Below are positions 17,020 to 25,918 of a DNA stretch of 46,354 bases, piece after piece. The notes under the pieces are model-generated. The model was not told the DNA's origin, made no database searches, and was given only the letters and a program-made list of their open reading frames with translations. Origin of the DNA: Pirellulales bacterium (lineage in GTDB: Bacteria; Planctomycetota; Planctomycetia; Pirellulales; DATAWG01); the NCBI GenBank assembly GCA_036267355.1, contig DATAWG010000087.1, forward strand, positions 1 through 46,354. The letters run 5' to 3'. The stretch's first letter is position 1. Each line of letters opens with the position of its first letter. A program made the translations under genes and the position numbers.

Positions 17020-17424
17020 ATGCCCATGCGATTCGGAATCATCAGTTTGCTGATCGCGGTGGCGTCGGCGGCCCTGGTCGTGCGGATCGCCATGTGGCAA
17101 CCGATGCTCGGTGGGCTGCTCGGCGCGGCGTGGCTCGCAGGGTTGGGAAGCCATCTTTTCGCACGGGATCGGCGTTACGGTTGGCTGCGCGGCGCCGTGG
17201 CCGGCCTGTTTTGGTTCGCCGTCAGTCCGATTTTGATCGTCACCGTGATTTGGGTGTGCATCAGCTTGCCGCCGCTGCTATTCGGCGTCCGCCCGATAAG
17301 CCCCTCCGAATTGCTCGGCAGTGTCTCGGCATGGGCCCCCTATGTCCAAGCAATCGCCTCCGGCATCATCGGCGCGCTGACCGGCATACGGATGAGCCCG
17401 CGGCTGGAATTGGAAACGGAGTAA
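17020..17424 (+). CDS. hypothetical membrane protein
   Basis: A protein of 134 residues (132 if ATG 17026 is used) that is mostly hydrophobic. There are about four predicted membrane spans: ISLLIAVASAALVVRIAMW, MLGGLLGAAWLAGLGSHLF, LRGAVAGLFWFAVSPILIV with VIWVCISLPPLLF, and ASGIIGALTGI near the end. I do not recognise the family. No ribosome site is evident and a palindromic repeat ends 35 bp upstream, which may have replaced part of the leader. It converges on the next small gene with a 17-bp gap. Confidence 0.55.
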   Translation: MPMRFGIISLLIAVASAALVVRIAMWQPMLGGLLGAAWLAGLGSHLFARDRRYGWLRGAVAGLFWFAVSPILIVTVIWVCISLPPLLFGVRPISPSELLGSVSAWAPYVQAIASGIIGALTGIRMSPRLELETE

Positions 17425-17441
17425 GAAGGTGATCGCAATCG

Positions 17442-17642
17442 TTACCGTCGTTCCGGCCGATGATCGTCGTAATGGTCGTAGATGTCCATCCGTGGGTCGT
17501 CCCAACCGGCCTCAGCCGCTGTCTTCCAGATGAGCGGGCACATTTCGCGTGGATCGAACTCGTCGTCGGCGAGCGGAGGGGCGACCGCGTGGGGTTGATC
17601 GGTCGGAGCGGTAGAATTTGCGGGCTCAATTTTGTCGTCCAT
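17442..17642 (-). CDS. small acidic hypothetical protein (66 aa)
   Basis: Sixty-six residues, MDDKIEPANS then PPLADDEFDPREMCPLIWKT and DPRMDIYDHYDDHRPERR. It is acidic and Pro/Asp-rich with no membrane segment. The start is supported by GAGAGGAAACG directly before the ATG at 17642. I do not recognise it. It lies 33 bp after the TIM-barrel isomerase gene on the same strand and may be cotranscribed. Confidence 0.55.
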   Translation of the reverse strand: MDDKIEPANSTAPTDQPHAVAPPLADDEFDPREMCPLIWKTAAEAGWDDPRMDIYDHYDDHRPERR

Positions 17643-17675
17643 CGTTTCCTCTCGAACGCAGTTGTAAGCGGGTCA

Positions 17676-18497
17676 TCAATCCATGCTGGCGATGCCGAGC
17701 ACGCGGCGCAGGGCGGTGATCGCCACTTCGCCGAATTGGCGCGGCGACACGGACCACAATTGCGGGTTCATCAATTCAACCGCTACGGCTCCGGAATAAT
17801 CGATCTCACGGAGCCGGGCGATCAGCGGTTCGAGCGTGAATTCGCCGTCGCCGGGCAGAATGCGGTCGGCATCGGTGGCCAGCTCGCGCAGCGGGCCCGC
17901 CATGTCGCAAAGCTGCACGTGGAACAGATTCTGGGGCGTCAAATGAGCTAAATCTTCCGGCTTGCTCGGGCCCGTGGCGTAGTGAAACATGTCGAGGCAG
18001 ATGCCCAGGTGCGGGCTGTCGCAATGGGCCACGATTGCCGCGGCCGATTGCAGGTTGTTCGGCAATGTCGCGCGGGCTTGAAATTCGAGCGCGAGCCGAA
18101 CTCCGGCTTGGCCCGCCTCTTCGCCGGCCTGCCGCAACGACACCTGCAAGCGGTCGAAATCTTGCTGCCCGAGCGGCCCTTCGACGTCGCCGGCGAGCAC
18201 CAAGGTGCCGATCGCCAATTCGCGCGCGATCGCCAGACGCCGGCGAAAGTGGTCCCAATGTTCGCGGCGTGCTTCGCCTTGGCTGGTGAGCAAGCCGCCT
18301 TGATAACTGGCCACCGGCGCGGCGAGCCCGCTGTCGGCCAACAGCCTTCGAGCCTCGCCGAGTGAATGCGATTCGAGATAGGTTTCCAATTTCCCCCACC
18401 AGATTTCGATCGCCCCGCAATGCGCGGCAGCGAAATCCGCCACGTCGGTTTCGAACGAGGCATTCAGCGTGCAGACTTGGCTGATGGCGGGAAGCAT
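17676..18497 (-). CDS. sugar phosphate isomerase/epimerase-like TIM barrel
   Basis: A 273-residue AP-endonuclease-2-type TIM barrel (sugar phosphate isomerase/epimerase superfamily). Metal-binding segments are visible: IEIWWGK near the start, RLALEFQ (Glu of the third strand), GICLDMFHY, FHVQLCDM and GAVAVELMNP at the end. It probably acts on a sugar, inositol derivative or sugar acid, but the substrate cannot be told. The conserved sequence starts at ATG 18497, with no ribosome site because a GGGTGAG-rich repeat abuts the codon. The frame runs upstream through repeat DNA (to 18638), which is unlikely to be translated. Confidence 0.82.
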   Translation of the reverse strand: MLPAISQVCTLNASFETDVADFAAAHCGAIEIWWGKLETYLESHSLGEARRLLADSGLAAPVASYQGGLLTSQGEARREHWDHFRRRLAIARELAIGTLVLAGDVEGPLGQQDFDRLQVSLRQAGEEAGQAGVRLALEFQARATLPNNLQSAAAIVAHCDSPHLGICLDMFHYATGPSKPEDLAHLTPQNLFHVQLCDMAGPLRELATDADRILPGDGEFTLEPLIARLREIDYSGAVAVELMNPQLWSVSPRQFGEVAITALRRVLGIASMD

Positions 18498-18499
18498 TG

Positions 18500-18686
18500 G
18501 GGGAAAGGGTGAGGGTGAGGGTGAGGGGTGCGGCATTAGAATGGGACGGGTCGCGACTAGTTCGCGGTTGGAAGCTCGCTTGCGGTTTCGCGCGTTGCAC
18601 GGAAGGCGCGAAGCCGCAAGCGAGCTTCGTCGTTTCAAAGTGTGTTCATTTCTTCCCTCGCCCCTCGCCCTCGCCCCTCGCCCCTA
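18500..18686. repeat. nested inverted repeats between PLD and TIM-barrel genes
   Basis: The outer arms are AGGGTGAGGGTGAGGGTGAG (about 18506-18530) and CCCTCGCCCCTCGCCCTCGC (18657-18686). Inside lies a near-perfect palindrome: GAAGCTCGCTTGCGGTTTCG at 18571 pairs with CGAAGCCGCAAGCGAGCTTC ending at 18628. The inner family recurs as an inverted pair at 25695-25853 and as a single arm near 27082-27101. Two unrelated repeat families are thus nested in one gap. Confidence 0.8.
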
Positions 18687-18688
18687 TT

Positions 18689-19906
18689 TCACAGCCAGCG
18701 CCTTAGCGACCACGCAAAGCGGTCGCGCACGCGCTGCCACCACGGCCGGCTGCGAATCTCGACGAGCCGGATGCGGCGGCTATGGTGAATCTCGTGCAGA
18801 CAAAATCGTGTTGCCGCGGCGGCCATCGCCTGGGAAAAAATCACGCCCACGAATTCCAGATTCGTTCGCAAGCTGCGCGGATCGAGATTCGCCGAGCCGA
18901 CTATCGTCCGCACACCATCGATCACGATCACCTTGCTGTGCAGCATGTAGTCTTTTCGTTCGAAAATCAGGATGCCGCGGGCCAGCAGCCGGCGGCACAA
19001 ATGTCGCGTGGCCCATTGCACGAGCTTCACGTCGCTATTGCCGGGCACGACAACCCGCACCCGCACGCCGCGCCGCCGAGCCCGCAGCAATTCGCGCATT
19101 ACCGCGCCGATCGGAATGAAATAGGCCATCGACACGATGATCTCGCGCTGCGCGCCGCGGATCAGCGGCCCAATCACGCGGCCGATCCGCCGGCTGTGCC
19201 GACTCGGCCGGGAGGCGAAGAAAAAAATGTCGTCGCGCTCGGCGGCGAGCAATTGCCGCAACGGCCACGCCGCCGGCGCCGTGATCGGTTGCCGCGTTTT
19301 CCATTGCCAAAGCCGCTCCATCTCGCGGGCAATCTCCGCCTGCTTCGGTCCGACAAGGCGAACGTGCAAATCGCGCCAGCCGGCCGAGGCGGGCAGATGC
19401 CGAGCCTTGGCGTCGCTCGGCGTGGCGAGGCCCCGCTGATCGACAAGGTTCATCCCGCCAAAATACCCGACCCGATCGTCGACCACCAACAGCTTGCGAT
19501 GATTCCGCCGATTCAAGAATTGCAGAAGGCGGATGTCCCAAAGCCGCTCGCGGATCGAATGAAAACCGTGCACCTTCACGCCGCCGGCGGTCAGGCGATC
19601 GAAAAAGGATTGCGGTGTCGAAAGGCAGCCGATCGAGTCGTACATCAATCGCACGTCGAGGCCGGCCGCCGCGCGCTCGATCAACGCGTCGGCCACGGCC
19701 CGGGCCGCCGAATCGTCGACGATGATATAGCTTTCGAGCCAGACACGCTGCCGGGCCGTGCGAATGTCGGCCAGCATCGCATCAATAAAGGAGATCGATT
19801 CCTCGTAGAGCGTCAGCTCATTGCCCGCCACCGCAACTGCCGCATGGTCCCAGTGCGGCTGCGGCAACGAGCGCTGTTCGGACGTCGGTCCTTCGGCAAG
19901 CGACAT
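18689..19906 (-). CDS. cardiolipin synthase-like phospholipase D
   Basis: A 405-residue protein with two HKD motifs: HRKLLVVD (His136, Lys138, Asp143) and HSKVIVID (His323, Lys325, Asp330), each followed by the usual GGMN and GSANLDPRS. This is the phospholipase D superfamily, and the layout matches ClsB-like cardiolipin synthases, which move a phosphatidyl group at the membrane. No N-terminal membrane spans are present, as in ClsB and unlike ClsA. The substrate is inferred from the family only. It is followed by the TIM-barrel isomerase gene with a repeat-filled gap and is divergent from the fucosidase gene. Confidence 0.9.
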   Translation of the reverse strand: MSLAEGPTSEQRSLPQPHWDHAAVAVAGNELTLYEESISFIDAMLADIRTARQRVWLESYIIVDDSAARAVADALIERAAAGLDVRLMYDSIGCLSTPQSFFDRLTAGGVKVHGFHSIRERLWDIRLLQFLNRRNHRKLLVVDDRVGYFGGMNLVDQRGLATPSDAKARHLPASAGWRDLHVRLVGPKQAEIAREMERLWQWKTRQPITAPAAWPLRQLLAAERDDIFFFASRPSRHSRRIGRVIGPLIRGAQREIIVSMAYFIPIGAVMRELLRARRRGVRVRVVVPGNSDVKLVQWATRHLCRRLLARGILIFERKDYMLHSKVIVIDGVRTIVGSANLDPRSLRTNLEFVGVIFSQAMAAAATRFCLHEIHHSRRIRLVEIRSRPWWQRVRDRFAWSLRRWL

Positions 19907-19956
19907 GGGCGGCTGGGATCCTGTATGGGGGCAGTTCTTATTCTAGACACTGACAA

Positions 19957-20007
19957 TGGTGAGGGTGAAAGAATAGGGTGAGGGGTTAGGGTGAGGGGTT
20001 AGGGGGA
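19957..20007. repeat. GGGTGAGGGGTTAGGG-type repeat, single arm
   Basis: A run of near-perfect GGGTGAGGGGTTA units lies in the 225-bp gap between the divergent PLD and fucosidase genes. It is the same family as the inverted pairs at 9127-9267 and 18500-18686, but only one arm is visible here. The four closely spaced G-runs could form a G-quadruplex. Confidence 0.7.
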
Positions 20008-20131
20008 AGAAGCTGGCGCCTGCCGCTGGTTTCGCTTCACGCGAATTGCGATGCTACAATGGGCACGGCGCTCCAGCGCTGCTGCCGTATCCCGCCTTTT
20101 ATCCCACCCCGATTCCCACCGGTGAGTTTTT

Positions 20132-21880
20132 ATGAAATTCCTGCCAATTCGCAAGTTGATCGCCGCCGCGCTAATGGCCGGCACGATGTTGGTCTGCCCG
20201 CCCCGAGCGGCTCATGCTCAAGCCACCGCGGAAACGCCCGCACAAAAAAGCGCTCGCATGAAATGGTTCCGCGAGGCACGCTTCGGGATGTTCATTCACT
20301 GGGGCGTCTATTCCGTTCCGGCGGGCGAATGGAAGGGCAACACCGACTATGCCGAATGGTTCTTGGAACAGACGCACATGCCGGTGTCGCAATACGAAAA
20401 ATTCGCCCAGCAGTTCAACCCCGTGAAATTCGATGCCCGGCAATGGGTGCGGATCGCCAAGAATGCGGGCATGAAATACATCGTGATCACCAGCAAGCAC
20501 CACGATGGCTTCGACATGTTCCCCTCGAAGCTCGGCGATTGGGGAATCAAATCGACGCCGTTTCATCGCGATCCGCTGAAAGAACTTTCCGAAGCGTGCA
20601 AGGAAGAAGGCATCACGCTCTGTTTCTATCATTCGATCATGGATTGGCATCATCCCGATTGGGGCAAGCGCCGGCCGTGGAACGACAAAGCGACCGGCAA
20701 GCCCGACATGGATCGCTACACCGCGTATCTCAAAGGCCAACTGAAAGAACTGCTCACGAACTACGGGCCGATCGGCATCCTCTGGTTCGACGGCCAGTGG
20801 GAAGATTGTTGGACCAAAGAGCGCGGCGACGATCTGTATCGATACGTTCGCGCGCTGCAGCCGAATATCATCGTCAACAATCGGGTCGGCAAAGGCGACG
20901 TCGGCGACTATGGCACGCCCGAGCAATCGATTCCCGCCACGGCCGATGCCGAGCCGTGGGAATCGTGCATGACGCTCAACGACCATTGGGGCTACAACAA
21001 GCACGACCACAATTGGAAGTCGGTCGCCACGATCATTCACAATCTGGTCGATTGCGCGAGCAAAGGGGGCAACTATCTGCTCAACGTCGGCCCGACCTCC
21101 GAAGGCCTGATCCCGCAACCGAGCGTCGATCGCCTGGCGGAAGTGGGCCGCTGGATGAACGTGAACGGCGAAGCCATCTACGCCACCTCGGCCACGCCGC
21201 TCAAGCCATTTGCCTGGGGCCGCGCGACGATGAAAACCATCGGCGGCAATACGACGCTTTATCTGCACGTGTTCAACTGGCCCGCGGATGGCAAGCTGCT
21301 CGTTCCCGGATTGCCGAACGAAGTGCGCACAGCTTATCTGCTCGCCGATCCGGCAAAGAAGCCGCTCACCGCGCAATCCTCGGATGCCGGCTTGACGATC
21401 GATCTTCCCGCAGCGGCGCCCGACCCGATCTGCTCGGTCGTCGTGCTGCAGCTCAAGGGACCGATCGAGCGAGTTGTGCAGCGGCAGGCCCCCGATGGTT
21501 CGATCCGTCTTTCGGCCGACGATGCGATTCTGCACGGCAAACAATTGCGGCACGAGCATCCGGAGCAAGGGGGCAACATCGGCTATTGGCTCGATCCGGC
21601 CGAATGGGTCGAATGGAATTTCATCGCCGTCAGGCCCGGCACCTATGCCGTCAAGGCCGAAATGGCTGAGACCGGCAGCGGAAAATTCACGCTCGCCATC
21701 GGCGATCGCTCGATCGAAACCAGTTCGCCCGACACCCATAGCTACGATCGCTATCGGCAAGTCGAGTTGGGCCGGATCGAAATCGCGGCGCCGGGCAAGA
21801 CTTCGCTATCGGTCAAACCGATCAAAATCGGCTGGGCGGCGAGCAACCTGAAATCAATAACGCTCGAACCCGCGAAGTGA
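20132..21880 (+). CDS. secreted alpha-L-fucosidase (GH29) with C-terminal beta-sandwich
   Basis: A 582-residue exported glycoside hydrolase that removes alpha-linked L-fucose from glycans. The signal peptide is cut after AHA (residue 29). The GH29 catalytic barrel spans about 38-370: ARFGMFIHWGVYSVPAGEW, TSKHHDGFDMF, FYHSIMDWHHPDW, and the nucleophile in GILWFDGQWED (Asp220). The substrate loop ends with GGNYLLNVGPTSEG. Residues about 460-582 look like a carbohydrate-binding beta-sandwich (GYWLDPAEWVEWNF; GTYAVKAEMA). The ribosome site GGTGAG precedes the ATG. It fits the polysaccharide-degrading lifestyle common in planctomycetes. The acid/base residue was not assigned. Confidence 0.95.
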   Translation: MKFLPIRKLIAAALMAGTMLVCPPRAAHAQATAETPAQKSARMKWFREARFGMFIHWGVYSVPAGEWKGNTDYAEWFLEQTHMPVSQYEKFAQQFNPVKFDARQWVRIAKNAGMKYIVITSKHHDGFDMFPSKLGDWGIKSTPFHRDPLKELSEACKEEGITLCFYHSIMDWHHPDWGKRRPWNDKATGKPDMDRYTAYLKGQLKELLTNYGPIGILWFDGQWEDCWTKERGDDLYRYVRALQPNIIVNNRVGKGDVGDYGTPEQSIPATADAEPWESCMTLNDHWGYNKHDHNWKSVATIIHNLVDCASKGGNYLLNVGPTSEGLIPQPSVDRLAEVGRWMNVNGEAIYATSATPLKPFAWGRATMKTIGGNTTLYLHVFNWPADGKLLVPGLPNEVRTAYLLADPAKKPLTAQSSDAGLTIDLPAAAPDPICSVVVLQLKGPIERVVQRQAPDGSIRLSADDAILHGKQLRHEHPEQGGNIGYWLDPAEWVEWNFIAVRPGTYAVKAEMAETGSGKFTLAIGDRSIETSSPDTHSYDRYRQVELGRIEIAAPGKTSLSVKPIKIGWAASNLKSITLEPAK

Positions 21881-21892
21881 GCAAATCTTCGC

Positions 21893-22092
21893 GAGCTACA
21901 GAAACTTGAGCCTGAAAGGCTCATTCCGTCAGCCCAGGGCATAGCCGCGGAAGCGGCGTAGCCCTGGGAAGGTGGTGCAGCGCGTTGGCCGGCCCTGTTA
22001 GGGGCCGTTTCAAAATTTGGGAGGTTGACCCAGGCCTCCGCCGCCCAGATGGCTCCGGTCTGGGCTGGCAGAATCGGCTTTTCAGGCCGAGA
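21893..22092. repeat. dispersed intergenic repeat (copy 2)
   Basis: The 236-bp gap after the fucosidase gene holds AGCCTGAAAGGCT, then CCCAGGGC(ATAGCC)GCGGAAGCGGC(GTAG)CCCTGGG, a hairpin. Next come CCCTGTTAGGGGCCG, GACCCAGGCCTCC, GGCTCCGGTCTGG and AGAATCGGCTTTTCAGGCCG. The second half matches 2850-2955. It is placed between convergent genes. Confidence 0.75.
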
Positions 22093-22116
22093 CGTTTCAC
22101 GTTGCTCCCGCGCGGT

Positions 22117-25100
22117 TCACTTTTTCAACGAGGACATAAATTCGACAATGTCGCGCAGGTCGGATTTCGAAAGTGGCTTGGCGATGTCTTGTGGCATGGC
22201 CGATTTGCCGCTGGTGCGCTGATCGATTTTCGATTTCTCGACTGTGACGAGCTTTCCGTCGGGCGTCATCAGCGTGAGTTGTTTCGAATCTTCCGATTTC
22301 AGAATTCCCGCCACTTGCCGGCCATCGTCGAGAGCCAACACGACGGTTTCAAAACCCTTGGCGATCACCTTGTTCGGATCGACGACCGATTCCAACAGAT
22401 ATTCGCGCGGTTTCTCACCGCCGATCTTCGACAGATCGGGGCCGACCTTTCCGCCGGTGCCGGCAACCGTGTGGCAGCGGACGCAGCCGACTTCGGTGCG
22501 GTCGAAGAATATCGTGCGGCCGCGCTCGGCATCGCCGCCATAGAGCGATTCGCGATACGGATCGATCGATTCCTTCTTCGGCCGCAGCGTTTCGAAGCGC
22601 GCCAATTTCTCGCGCAGGGCCGGTGAATCGCGATGAGCGGCCGCTTCGAGAATATCAAGCTGCAATTCGTGCGGCGTCCGGCCGGCGAGCATCTTGTCGA
22701 ACGACGCCGCGAGAATCGTGTCGCCTTGCGGCGATTTGATCGTGGCGAGCGTCGCCAAAGCCGCCTGCTGCTCCGCGGTGGTGCCGTCGGCCAATGCCGC
22801 TTCGAGCGGGCCGATCGCTTCGGCCGGATGCAATATCGCCAAAATCCGCCGAGCTTCGTTGCGCACGGCCGGCTCTGAATCCTTGAGCCCCGCAGCCACG
22901 ACCGCATTCACGCGCGCATCGCGCAATTGCTCGATGGCCGACATGGCTTGAACGCGGACCGCGGCGGGTCGGCTGGTGTCGGTCGCCATCGCCACCAGCA
23001 CGGGCACGACTTCTTTGATGCCCAACCGCCCAGCCACCTTTGCCGCGATTTGCCGCAGATGATTGCTGCCGGAGAAAATTCCGCCGAGCGCGGGGCGCAA
23101 CGCGGCGATGGCAATTTGAGGATCGCGCGGCTTGATCGGCCGCCAGCCGTTCAGCACGCGATCGTGCCCCGATGGCTTGGCCCAATCGGCGAGCATCTCG
23201 AGCGCTTCGATCCGCATCGCCTCGGGTGCGTCGGAGCGAGCGGCAAAACGGGCGACGGCCGCCGCATTCTCGGCCGTGCCGAGCCGGAAGTTGGCATTCA
23301 GCACGCGGCGCAATAGCGCATCGCGCCCGTCGAAATCTTTGGAAATGGCGTCGCGTGTTGCATCGCTGGTGAGCGACGCTTGGCCGATCAGTTTTGCTAG
23401 CTCAGGCAGTTCCGACTCGAGCGGCAGATCGTGGATTGCCCGGGCCGCTTCGAGCACGAGCCGCGGGTCGGCGTCGTGCAAGAATCGCGCGATCGCGGGG
23501 TTTTCCATCCGCCGCAGCGCGAGCAGCACGCCCATCCGCACCGCCGCGGAGCTATCGTCGGCCGCGGTCAGCAGCGGGCTGATATTGCCATTGCTCGAGC
23601 CGACCAGGGCCATGACGGCCGAATGCCGCACGACCGGGTCCTTGTCGTCGTTGTCTCGCAGCAACTCGATGACCGGGCCGATGGCTTGCGGTCGCCCGAG
23701 CTTGCCGATCGCAATGGCGGCCAAATGGCGGACGCGCAAGCTGCTGTCTTTCAACAGCGGCAACAGAGGATCGAACGCGTCGGCATAGCGATCATCGCCG
23801 AGCACCTTGGCAATCTGGGCGCGAATTTCGGGATCGCGATCGGTTGTGAGGCTGACGATCGGGGCAAGCGATTCTTTCGCGTGTTGCCGCCCGATCTGGC
23901 CGAGGGCCCAAATCGCGTGGATGCGGGCGAGTAGATGTTGCTTGGTGCCCACGCCCTGCGCCGGATTGTCTTGGATAGCATCGGCGATCGCGACAAGCCG
24001 CGGAACAATCTCGCCGGCTTTGCCATCAAGCGCGCGAGCGGCCAGTTCGAATTGCGCTTCCTGGCGGATGCGCATATCGGCATGCGAGAGCAGATTGACC
24101 AACTCGGCGACCGGCCGGGCGGTCATCCCCTCGGCAATGAGCCGTTTCACTTCGAGCACGGCGGGGTCGTTTTGGTGCGCCGGGTCGTAAACTTTATAGA
24201 TCCGCCCCTTGCCGCAGCCGTCCCAACCGTTGACCCAATCGGTGACGCAGAGCGAGCCGTCTGGGGCCCAATCGACGTCGGTGCAGAGGATGTGCCACAA
24301 GAATTCCTGGCTATCGACCATTTCGAACGACGCCCCCTTCGGCTTCAGCGCCACTGAGCGCACGCCGCTGGCGCCGGGGCCGCCGCGGAAATCGCACAGG
24401 AAAAAGTGCCCCTGCCATTTGTCCGACCAGCCGGTGCCAGGATAGTAGACCAGGCCCGAAGGGCCATCGGCCAACCAGCCCACGGGCGGCACGATGTAGG
24501 CCGCCTGCCCGGCGAACTGCGGATACCAAATCTTTTCGCGATTGAACGGCCCGCGGTCGTTCAGATATTGATAGGGCATTCGCCAACCGATGTCGCTTCC
24601 TTCGACGAGATACTCCCAGCGAGAACGATCGCCCGAATCGGAGTTGTTGTCGCACGAGAACAAATTGCCGTATTCGTCGAATGCCAGCTTTTCCGGATTG
24701 CGCACGCCGCTGCAAAACACTTCGACATCCGAGCCATCGGGGTTGCAGCGAAACACCGCGCCGGTTTCGGAGATGGCGAGGGTGCGGTCGCCCGATTTGA
24801 CGTGAAACGCCCGATCGCCGAGCGAGTAGTAGAGCTTGCCGTCGGGGCCGAACTTCAGCCCGTGCAAATCATGGCCCAGGAACGACACGCGAATGCCGTA
24901 GCCGTAGCTCAGCGATTTGCGAACGTCGGCGTGCCCGGTTCCTTTCGTGTCGCGCAGCAGCCACAGATCGGGAATGCAGGTGTAGTAGACATCACCGTGC
25001 CGAGCGAGTATCCCGGCGCCGATCCCTTGCAGAACGCCGTTAAACCCATCGGCAAACACGCTCACATGGTCGGCCTTGCCGCTGCCGGAGCGATCTTCCA

Positions 25101-25554
25101 ACAGGCGGATGCGATCTTCGTGCTTCGTGTAATCCGCGATCCGTTTTCCGAGATGCTTTTTCATCAGGGCCAAGCGATCTTCGACCGTTTTCGAGGCCAT
25201 GTCGTCGTCGAGCCAATCCATGTGGCCGCGGTCGTCATCGACGCCGTGATGGATGCGATACGTTTCGCCGACATAGATTCGGCCATGCTCATCGACCGAA
25301 ATGCAAACCGGGTTGGCGACCATCGGTTCGGCCGCCCAGAGCTTGACCTTTAAGCCTTCGGCAATCTTGAAGCTCGCGATCTGCCGTTCCCCCTCATCGG
25401 ACGCCTTGGCGATCGAGGGCGCTTCGGCGGGCGGCGGGGAAGAAAAGTCGCCGGTCGCGGGCGATTCCGGCTCCGCGGCCGGCGCATGATTCCATCCTTG
25501 CACGACGAGGAAAAATCCGACAAAGAGCGACGACAGCGCGAGCGAATGCCGCAT
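22117..25554 (-). CDS. PVC-type membrane-bound dehydrogenase with HEAT repeats and cytochrome c
   Basis: An 1145-residue exported protein with the three-part architecture common in planctomycetes and verrucomicrobia. A signal peptide is followed by a six-bladed propeller of the glucose/sorbosone dehydrogenase type (about 55-430; AAEPMVANPVCISVDEHGRI, FGPDGKLYYSLGDRAFH, GVRNPEKLAFDEYGNLF). HEAT-like repeats follow (about 470-960). The Pirellula/Verrucomicrobium-type haem domain has CVRCH (Cys1024, Cys1027, His1028) and a candidate axial Met1120 in SAMPQDI. Such proteins are thought to oxidise sugars or alcohols and pass electrons to haem in the periplasm; the substrate is unknown. The ribosome site GGAG precedes ATG 25554. 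The neighbours (fucosidase, Gfo/Idh) suggest sugar catabolism. Confidence 0.95.
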   Translation of the reverse strand: MRHSLALSSLFVGFFLVVQGWNHAPAAEPESPATGDFSSPPPAEAPSIAKASDEGERQIASFKIAEGLKVKLWAAEPMVANPVCISVDEHGRIYVGETYRIHHGVDDDRGHMDWLDDDMASKTVEDRLALMKKHLGKRIADYTKHEDRIRLLEDRSGSGKADHVSVFADGFNGVLQGIGAGILARHGDVYYTCIPDLWLLRDTKGTGHADVRKSLSYGYGIRVSFLGHDLHGLKFGPDGKLYYSLGDRAFHVKSGDRTLAISETGAVFRCNPDGSDVEVFCSGVRNPEKLAFDEYGNLFSCDNNSDSGDRSRWEYLVEGSDIGWRMPYQYLNDRGPFNREKIWYPQFAGQAAYIVPPVGWLADGPSGLVYYPGTGWSDKWQGHFFLCDFRGGPGASGVRSVALKPKGASFEMVDSQEFLWHILCTDVDWAPDGSLCVTDWVNGWDGCGKGRIYKVYDPAHQNDPAVLEVKRLIAEGMTARPVAELVNLLSHADMRIRQEAQFELAARALDGKAGEIVPRLVAIADAIQDNPAQGVGTKQHLLARIHAIWALGQIGRQHAKESLAPIVSLTTDRDPEIRAQIAKVLGDDRYADAFDPLLPLLKDSSLRVRHLAAIAIGKLGRPQAIGPVIELLRDNDDKDPVVRHSAVMALVGSSNGNISPLLTAADDSSAAVRMGVLLALRRMENPAIARFLHDADPRLVLEAARAIHDLPLESELPELAKLIGQASLTSDATRDAISKDFDGRDALLRRVLNANFRLGTAENAAAVARFAARSDAPEAMRIEALEMLADWAKPSGHDRVLNGWRPIKPRDPQIAIAALRPALGGIFSGSNHLRQIAAKVAGRLGIKEVVPVLVAMATDTSRPAAVRVQAMSAIEQLRDARVNAVVAAGLKDSEPAVRNEARRILAILHPAEAIGPLEAALADGTTAEQQAALATLATIKSPQGDTILAASFDKMLAGRTPHELQLDILEAAAHRDSPALREKLARFETLRPKKESIDPYRESLYGGDAERGRTIFFDRTEVGCVRCHTVAGTGGKVGPDLSKIGGEKPREYLLESVVDPNKVIAKGFETVVLALDDGRQVAGILKSEDSKQLTLMTPDGKLVTVEKSKIDQRTSGKSAMPQDIAKPLSKSDLRDIVEFMSSLKK

Positions 25555-25694
25555 GGAAGAAAATCTCCGAGTCAGAAAACGAAGTTAGGCGGGATGAAAA
25601 CCGCGAGGCGGGATCGAAGCCCAAATGCGCTTCGGGCGGGAGGATCGGACAATTATCTTACCCTACTTGCGGCGAAATCGGTTGGCAAGCCGCG

Positions 25695-25918
25695 GACGCG
25701 CGAAACCGCAAGCGAGCGTCAGACCCCTCACCCCCCGGCCCCTCTCCCACGAAGGGGAGAGGGGAGAAAGGGCTGACCGCATCATTCCGTCGCTTAATGC
25801 CGAGGTTTCATCTCGCCGCCTGGCGCCGAGGCGCGCTTGCGGTTTCGCGCGTCAAACCTAGTCCCTAGTCCCTCGTCCCTAGTCCCTCGTCCCTCACCCC
25901 TCGCCCCTCGCCCCTAAA
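25695..25918. repeat. inverted repeat pair plus CCCTCGTCCCTAGT tract
   Basis: GACGCGCGAAACCGCAAGCG at 25695 and its complement CGCTTGCGGTTTCGCGCGTC ending at 25853 form inverted arms 119 bp apart. Between them is a hairpin, CCCCTCTCCC acgaa GGGGAGAGGGG. A C-rich tract of CCCTAGTCCCTCGT units (25858-25918) then runs into the 3' end of the Gfo/Idh gene. This fills most of the 25555-25913 gap and no gene is seen. Confidence 0.8.

Noticed and set aside
20171-21760. A 529-residue open frame on the minus strand
   Set aside because: It is the shadow of the alpha-L-fucosidase gene, whose catalytic motifs are unambiguous on the plus strand. Such antisense frames are expected in GC-rich DNA.
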